Made by a program: the position numbers and the translations under genes. Below are positions 13,250 to 17,302 of a stretch of DNA of 17,302 nucleotides, piece after piece. This DNA is from CAYNST01 sp964399955. Its GTDB lineage: Bacteria > Pseudomonadota > Gammaproteobacteria > Pseudomonadales > Cellvibrionaceae. Every line of letters begins with the position of its first letter. Position 1 is the stretch's first letter. The notes beneath the pieces are model-generated. The model made no database searches. It saw only the letters and a program-made list of their open reading frames with translations, and was not told the DNA's origin. The stretch is from contig CAYNST010000070.1 of the NCBI GenBank assembly GCA_964399955.1, forward strand, positions 1 through 17,302. Reading direction: 5' to 3'.

Positions 13250-13688
13250 AGAACCCAGGGTGGTTAAAGACAACACCGTCATTCTTCATACAGCGGCATT
13301 ATTTTTATTGCCACTGCAGTTGCTCTTCTCCATGTTTCTACTGTTGCGGGGCCACGACGAGCCGGGCGGCGGTTTTATAGCAGGGCTGGTTGCCTCCGGT
13401 GCGTTTGTGTTGTACTTGTTTGCCCATGGGGTGGAATCCACTCGCAAAATTATGCGTTTGGAACCGCACGATCTTTTAGGGCTGGGGCTGCTACTGGGCC
13501 TCGCTTCGGCATTACCCGCCGTGTTGTTTGGCCAGCCTTTGCTGACCGCCCAGTGGTGGACGCTGCATTTGGGACCGAGCACAGAACTGAAACTTTCTAC
13601 CGTTCTGCTGTTTGATATCGGCGTTTATTTCGCTGTGCTCGGCACCATTTTAACCATTGTGGTTTCACTGACCGAGGCGGGGGAATAA
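13242..13688 (+). CDS. mrpB: Na+/H+ antiporter subunit B, MrpB/MnhB
   Basis: 148 residues; ATG at 13242 inside the end of mrpA, with GGAGG nine bases upstream. A small membrane protein with about four hydrophobic segments. It has the MrpB hallmarks VILHTAALFLLPLQLLFSMFLLLRGHDEPGGGFIAGL near the N-terminus, where the GHDEPGGGF loop is strongly conserved, and a final segment LLFDIGVYFAVLGTILTIV. Required for assembly of the Mrp complex. Four bases separate it from mrpC. Confidence 0.95.
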   Translation: MNKEPRVVKDNTVILHTAALFLLPLQLLFSMFLLLRGHDEPGGGFIAGLVASGAFVLYLFAHGVESTRKIMRLEPHDLLGLGLLLGLASALPAVLFGQPLLTAQWWTLHLGPSTELKLSTVLLFDIGVYFAVLGTILTIVVSLTEAGE

Positions 13689-13692
13689 CGCT

Positions 13693-14040
13693 GTGGAAAT
13701 GCTCATGGCCTATGTGATTGGGGTGCTGTTTGCTTCTGCGGTCTACATGATAATGCGACGCTCTATTGTCAAACTGGTCATAGGTTTGATGATTCTGAGC
13801 AATGCCGCCAACCTGTTGATCTTCACCGTAGCGGGGCTTACCCGCGGCGCGCCGCCGCTCATTCCGGCCGGCGTCAGTGTGCCCGCCGGCGCTATTGCCG
13901 ACCCGTTGCCCCAGGCACTGGTGCTGACGGCAATCGTTATTGCCTTTGGCGTTCTGGCATTTGCAGTAGTGCTGATTCACAGAGCATTCGAAGTGGTCGG
14001 CACTGACGACCTGGATCAAATGAAGGATACCGACACTTGA
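13693..14040 (+). CDS. mrpC: Na+/H+ antiporter subunit C, MrpC/MnhC (NuoK-like)
   Basis: 115 residues from GTG at 13693, which gives the family-typical opening (MEMLMAYVIGVLFASAVYMI); ATG codons at 13699 and 13705 are alternatives. Homologous to NuoK of complex I, with three membrane helices. The segments RRSIVKLVIGLMILSNAANLLI and DPLPQALVLTAIVIAFGVLAFAV are characteristic, including the conserved DPLPQALVLTAIVI. A G-rich GAGGCGGGGG upstream may serve as the ribosome binding site. The stop overlaps the TTG start of mrpD by four bases. Confidence 0.95.
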   Translation: MEMLMAYVIGVLFASAVYMIMRRSIVKLVIGLMILSNAANLLIFTVAGLTRGAPPLIPAGVSVPAGAIADPLPQALVLTAIVIAFGVLAFAVVLIHRAFEVVGTDDLDQMKDTDT

Positions 14041-15545
14041 GCTACGCGGTTGCCATTCCTGTTTTTATTCCGTTGGTTGCGGGAGCACTGTCCGTCGCCT
14101 TCTGGCGCTCGGTTCGCTATCAGCGCTGGATAGCTCTGGTTGGCACCGGGGCCTTGCTGCTCGCCAGTATTTGGCTGCTGCAGCAAACCCGCGCCCAGGG
14201 TTTTGTGGTCATACAAATGGGTGGTTGGGCCGCCCCCTTTGGCATCACACTGGTGGCAGACTTGCTCAGCGCCATCATGATGGTGCTGACCGGAATAATT
14301 GGTTTTTCCATAGCCATTTATTCCATGGCCGCCACACCAGAGCGCCACGAACGCTTTGGCTACTACCCACTGATGCATTTGCTGTTGGCCGGTGTGTCGG
14401 GCTCATTTTTGACCGGCGACATCTTCAACCTGTACGTCTGGTTTGAGGTGATGTTGCTTGCCTCTTTTGCGTTGCTGACGCTTGGCGGCGAGCGGGCGCA
14501 GATGGAAGGCGCGATCAAATACGTCACGCTGAATCTTTTTTCTTCCGCCGTGTTTTTATCCGCCATTGGTTTGCTTTACGGCACAGTCGGCACACTCAAC
14601 ATGGCAGACATAGGCGATAAGCTAAGCCAGGTGGAGCACAGCGGCCTGGTGAATGCGCTGGCGATGATGTTCATGGTGGCATTCGGTATCAAGGCTGCGG
14701 CATTTCCGCTGTTTTTCTGGTTGCCCGCCTCCTATCACACGCCGCTGGTGGGCATATCTGCGCTGTTTGCCGGGCTGCTGACCAAAGTCGGGGTCTACGC
14801 AATTTATCGAGTGTTTACCTTGATATTCAGCGGCGACGTAGGCTACACCCACAACCTGTTGCTTTGGGCGGCCGCTCTGACCATGCTGACCGGCGTTCTG
14901 GGTGCTGCTGCCCAGTTTGAGTTTCGTCGTATTCTTTCCTTCCACGTGATCAGTCAGATCGGTTATATGCTGTTGGGCATCGCTCTGTTCACGCCCTTGG
15001 CCATTATCGGCGGCATTTTTTACATCATGCACCACATCATCGTTAAGGCAAATCTGTTCCTGGTCAGCGGGCTAATTTACCGCTTACTTGGCAGTTATGA
15101 CTTGAAAAAACTGGGTGGGGTCTACCGGGCGCGTCCAGGCATTGCCATCCTGTTTCTTATCCCAGCTCTGTCGCTGGCGGGCCTGCCACCGCTGTCGGGT
15201 TTTTTTGCCAAGTTCATCGTGATAAAAGCCGGTATCGAAGTGGGTGCCTGGACGGTTACGGGCATCGCTTTACTGGTCGGCCTGTTGACGTTGTATTCCA
15301 TGATAAAGATCTGGGCGGAGGTGTTCTGGAAGGCTGTACCGGAGGGCGTTGACACCGCTCGGCTGACGGGAAAAACACCCGACACACAATTGTGGATACT
15401 GCTGATTCCTATTGTGGGGTTGGCAGGCTGCACACTGTTTATCGGCTTGAACGGCCAGCCGATATACGAACTGGCCGAAGCCGCAGCGGAGCAACTGCTC
15501 AACCCCTCGCTTTACATTGAAGCAGTCCTGGGGGAAAGACCATGA
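14037..15545 (+). CDS. mrpD: Na+/H+ antiporter subunit D, MrpD/MnhD (NuoN/NuoM-like)
   Basis: 502 residues from TTG at 14037, in a TTGA overlap with the mrpC stop and preceded by AAGGA at a good distance; no nearby ATG in frame fits the family N-terminus. A polytopic proton-pump-like subunit. Glu137 in FNLYVWFEVMLLASFALLTL and Lys219 in FGIKAAAFPLFFWLP fall at the positions of the essential Glu137 and Lys219 of Bacillus MrpD. Further conserved stretches are HIIVKANLFLVSGLI and LAGLPPLSGFFAKF. Together with MrpA it forms the ion-translocating core. Overlaps mrpE by four bases (ATGA). Confidence 0.96.
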   Translation: MSYAVAIPVFIPLVAGALSVAFWRSVRYQRWIALVGTGALLLASIWLLQQTRAQGFVVIQMGGWAAPFGITLVADLLSAIMMVLTGIIGFSIAIYSMAATPERHERFGYYPLMHLLLAGVSGSFLTGDIFNLYVWFEVMLLASFALLTLGGERAQMEGAIKYVTLNLFSSAVFLSAIGLLYGTVGTLNMADIGDKLSQVEHSGLVNALAMMFMVAFGIKAAAFPLFFWLPASYHTPLVGISALFAGLLTKVGVYAIYRVFTLIFSGDVGYTHNLLLWAAALTMLTGVLGAAAQFEFRRILSFHVISQIGYMLLGIALFTPLAIIGGIFYIMHHIIVKANLFLVSGLIYRLLGSYDLKKLGGVYRARPGIAILFLIPALSLAGLPPLSGFFAKFIVIKAGIEVGAWTVTGIALLVGLLTLYSMIKIWAEVFWKAVPEGVDTARLTGKTPDTQLWILLIPIVGLAGCTLFIGLNGQPIYELAEAAAEQLLNPSLYIEAVLGERP

Positions 15546-16015
15546 TCGGTTTTTTCTGGAACATTTCACTCGCCATTGCCTGGGTAACCCTGTCCGGAAA
15601 CTTTTCCGGCCTGAATTTGTTGTTGGGGTTCGCATTAGGTTATGCCGCTTTGGCTATTCTGGAGCGGGAGCTGCCAGTTTTGCGGGGCTATAGCCGCCGG
15701 ATTCCACGCTTTTTCATGTTTTTGTTGTTTTTCATCAAGGAGCTGTTGAAAGCCAATTTGAAAGTGGCATTTGACGTACTTACCCCGCCCTGGCATATGC
15801 AACCGGGTGTAGTGGCTTTTCCGCTTAAAGCGGAGACCGATCTGGAAATCACCATGGTCGCCAATTTTATCTCGCTGACCCCCGGCACCCTGAGCCTGGA
15901 TGTGTCTACCGACCGCCGCGTATTGTTTATTCACGCCATGTTTTTGCAGGATGAGCAAGCGTTGCTGGCAGAGCTACACGAGGCCGAACGTCGCATCCTC
16001 GAAATAATGCGCTAG
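15542..16015 (+). CDS. mrpE: Na+/H+ antiporter subunit E, MrpE/MnhE
   Basis: 157 residues; ATG at 15542 overlaps the mrpD stop, with GGGGGAAAG just upstream. It has two or three N-terminal membrane helices followed by a cytoplasmic domain. Typical landmarks are GNFSGLNLLLGFALGYA near the N-terminus, FFIKELLKANLKVAFDVL in the middle, and the well conserved NFISLTPGTLSLDVS (~128-142) with a downstream LFIHAMF. MrpE lacks a complex I homologue and supports assembly and stability. Eleven bases separate it from mrpF. Confidence 0.95.
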   Translation: MIGFFWNISLAIAWVTLSGNFSGLNLLLGFALGYAALAILERELPVLRGYSRRIPRFFMFLLFFIKELLKANLKVAFDVLTPPWHMQPGVVAFPLKAETDLEITMVANFISLTPGTLSLDVSTDRRVLFIHAMFLQDEQALLAELHEAERRILEIMR

Positions 16016-16026
16016 GAGAATGTGCT

Positions 16027-16302
16027 TTGATTAATCCCGTGGTTATCAACATTGTGTATTTGATGCTGGGTGTTGCGTTGCTGCTTACTTTTATACGCCT
16101 GGCAAAAGGGCCATCACTGCCCGACCGGGTAGTGGCACTGGAGCTGATTGCATCCATGGTGGCAGGTATAGTGGGTGTGCACGCCATTGATTCCGGCGTT
16201 GCCAGTTTTCTGGACGTTGCCATTGTACTGGCCTTGACCGCCTTTCTGGCAGCCATTGGATTTGCCCGCTTCCTGGAACGTGGAGGTCCGCGTGTTGATT
16301 GA
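16027..16302 (+). CDS. mrpF: Na+/H+ antiporter subunit F, MrpF/MnhF
   Basis: 91 residues from TTG at 16027; GGAG lies about nine bases upstream, and the ATG just before it is out of frame and stops after four codons. Three membrane helices. Hallmarks are RLAKGPSLPDRVVALELI (the conserved GPSLPDRVVALDL-like loop) and ASFLDVAIVLALTAFLAAIGFARFLERG. A structural subunit of the Mrp complex. The end overlaps the predicted mrpG start. Confidence 0.94.
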   Translation: MINPVVINIVYLMLGVALLLTFIRLAKGPSLPDRVVALELIASMVAGIVGVHAIDSGVASFLDVAIVLALTAFLAAIGFARFLERGGPRVD

Positions 16303-16720
16303 GATAGTTGTCTCTTTTTTACTTATTTTTGGCGCAGCGCTAATGCTGCTGGCGGCGGTGGGTATTGTGCGCCTACCGGACCTGCCCACCCGCATGCACG
16401 CCACCACCAAATCCGGTGCTTTGGGCACCAGCGTCATCATGATTGCCGTCGCCCTGTCCTTCATGGAAACCGCCGTCTGGGCCCGCGCCGTGGCCATTAT
16501 CAGCTTTTTGATTCTTACCGCGCCGGTGGCCGCACACGTTATAGGCCGGGCCGGCTATTTTGTTGGCGTGCCCCTGTGGGACGGCACGGTGAAAGACGCA
16601 CTGAAAGAAAGCTACGACCCAGACACACATCACCTCTACAGCGGGTTGGAAGATGAGCCAAAAGCCATGGTCGACTACGGTGTAGCAGAAAATACCGCCA
16701 CTAAAAAACTGGAGGAATAG
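16292..16720 (+). CDS. mrpG: Na+/H+ antiporter subunit G, MrpG/MnhG
   Basis: I place the start at GTG 16292 (142 residues); GGAGG (16282-16286) is five bases upstream. The next codon, TTG 16295, has an 8-base spacing and is an equal alternative. The frame opens earlier at 16256, but that part lies inside mrpF and lacks family similarity. Three membrane helices; the MrpG signature is GIVRLPDLPTRMHATTKSGALGT. The C-terminus extends in a soluble, acidic tail (KDALKESYDPDTHHLYSG... to KKLEE), longer than many MrpG proteins. Last gene of the operon; no clear terminator follows. Confidence 0.94.
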   Translation: MLIEIVVSFLLIFGAALMLLAAVGIVRLPDLPTRMHATTKSGALGTSVIMIAVALSFMETAVWARAVAIISFLILTAPVAAHVIGRAGYFVGVPLWDGTVKDALKESYDPDTHHLYSGLEDEPKAMVDYGVAENTATKKLEE

Positions 16721-16830
16721 CACTGGAGACAGGCGTGCGCCTTGAGCTTTTGCATCTTTCAAACAGACTTGTTCCCCTGCCGCTCCACTACCCGCCGCCT
16801 GCGGCCAGACGCCGAAGATGATATGCTAAC

Positions 16831-16858
16831 CCCCTGCCTGAGAGATCCTCTCCAGGGG
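16831..16858. repeat. Bulged hairpin between mrpG and the glutaredoxin gene
   Basis: CCCCTG (16831-16836) pairs with CAGGGG (16853-16858), and GAGAG (16840-16844) with CTCTC (16848-16852), leaving a CCT bulge and an ATC loop. It is stable looking but has no T-run after it. It lies about 60 bases before the glutaredoxin start and could be a leader structure or part of an operon end. Confidence 0.4.
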
Positions 16859-16919
16859 CCGGCGCCATGAACCTGAACTTCCGCCGCGCCCGCCAATAAT
16901 CGGAGTATAAGATAAAGCC

Positions 16920-17302
16920 ATGAAAGTAATTATTCGTTATTTTTTCCGCGGCGTGCGCCTGGTGCTGACGCCGGTAATGCTGATCAGCGAAAAGCTCACC
17001 ACGCCCAAATCCGTGTCTCGTCCACCCGAACTGCAAGCTCAATTGGATGAGCAATGCCAGAAGCTTGCCCTTTACCAGTTTCGCAGTTGCCCCTTTTGCA
17101 TCAAGGTGCGCAAAGAGATAGCGCGCCTGGGCCTCAAGATAGAAACCCGCGACGCCCAGCACAATGACCAACACCGCAATGCACTGTTGGCGGGCGGCGG
17201 CAAAGTGAAGGTGCCGTGTTTATTAATCCAGAAAGAAGACGGCCAAGAGGAATGGCTCTACGAATCAAAAGCCATCAACGAGTGGTTGCAGCAGCGGTTT
17301 GA
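16920..17302 (+). CDS. Membrane-anchored glutaredoxin-like protein (partial, cut by the right edge)
   Basis: 127 codons are visible from ATG 16920 and no stop is reached; the visible end (EWLQQRF) is where related proteins finish, so only a few residues are missing. The N-terminus (VIIRYFFRGVRLVLTPVMLIS) is hydrophobic and probably anchors the protein. A thioredoxin-fold domain starts near residue 48: LALYQFRSCPFCIKVRKEI with the redox CPFC motif (Cys57, Cys60), then GGGKVKVPCLL with the cis-Pro at 99, and LYESKAINEWL. This fits glutaredoxins that reduce disulfides with glutathione; the YES segment also recalls GST N-terminal domains. The ribosome binding site is poor (GGAG 14 bases upstream). 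Not obviously linked in function to Mrp. Confidence 0.87.
   Translation, partial: MKVIIRYFFRGVRLVLTPVMLISEKLTTPKSVSRPPELQAQLDEQCQKLALYQFRSCPFCIKVRKEIARLGLKIETRDAQHNDQHRNALLAGGGKVKVPCLLIQKEDGQEEWLYESKAINEWLQQRF

Noticed and set aside
16831..16880. CCTGAGAGATCC and GAACCTGAAC resemble fragments of TPP-type riboswitches, and the reverse strand CTCTCAGGC resembles the end of a glycine riboswitch.
   Set aside because: The other conserved blocks and their order are missing, and neither a thiamine nor a glycine gene is downstream.

Overview
The window looks like chromosome from a marine or salt-adapted gammaproteobacterium. Reasons: a complete Na+(K+)/H+ antiporter operon, an E. coli-type LexA box, a very acidic exported protein and a GlyGly-CTERM-like tail on an exported enzyme. 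The genus cannot be fixed from the sequence alone (a Cellvibrionales-type marine bacterium is a guess). I see no rRNA, tRNA, CRISPR array, transposase or phage gene.

Layout. (1) 1-1290, minus strand: the start of an unrecognised exported protein cut by the left edge, then an exported cyclophilin-type peptidyl-prolyl isomerase with a sorting-signal-like C-terminus. (2) 1291-1846: intergenic DNA with a cluster of palindromes and a doubtful small reading frame, ending in a promoter overlapped by a near-perfect LexA (SOS) box. (3) 1847-3982, plus strand: a two-gene putative DNA repair operon, a radical SAM protein of the TIGR03916 type followed by its usual partner of the TIGR03915/DUF4130 type. 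The radical SAM protein has a helix-hairpin-helix region and ends in QLSLF, the consensus beta-sliding-clamp-binding peptide. (4) 3997-4203, minus: a small Hva1/DUF2945 TUDOR-like protein. (5) 4204-5052: a long gap with hairpins and one plausible 29-residue cationic peptide gene. (6) 5053-7943, plus: a sensor kinase with an ethylene-receptor-like membrane domain and an HK-REC-HK layout, overlapping a stand-alone receiver protein. (7) 8196-8675, minus: an unrecognised protein with a strong ribosome binding site. (8) 9341-10483, plus: an exported acidic protein with a C-terminal PRC-barrel, followed by a clear terminator. (9) 10702-10941, minus: a possible small gene facing away from the Mrp operon. 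(10) 10943-16720, plus: mrpABCDEFG in canonical order with tight or overlapping junctions. (11) 16920 to the right edge: a membrane-anchored glutaredoxin-like protein with a CPFC motif.

The most interesting unit is the radical SAM/DUF4130 pair. The LexA box predicts induction by DNA damage. The terminal QLSLF predicts docking on the replication clamp. The helix-hairpin-helix predicts DNA contact. Together these give a specific, testable picture of an uncharacterised SOS-induced, clamp-targeted radical SAM DNA repair or modification system. The second most interesting is the ethylene-receptor-like kinase, which keeps the copper-ligand Cys and His of ETR1-type domains.
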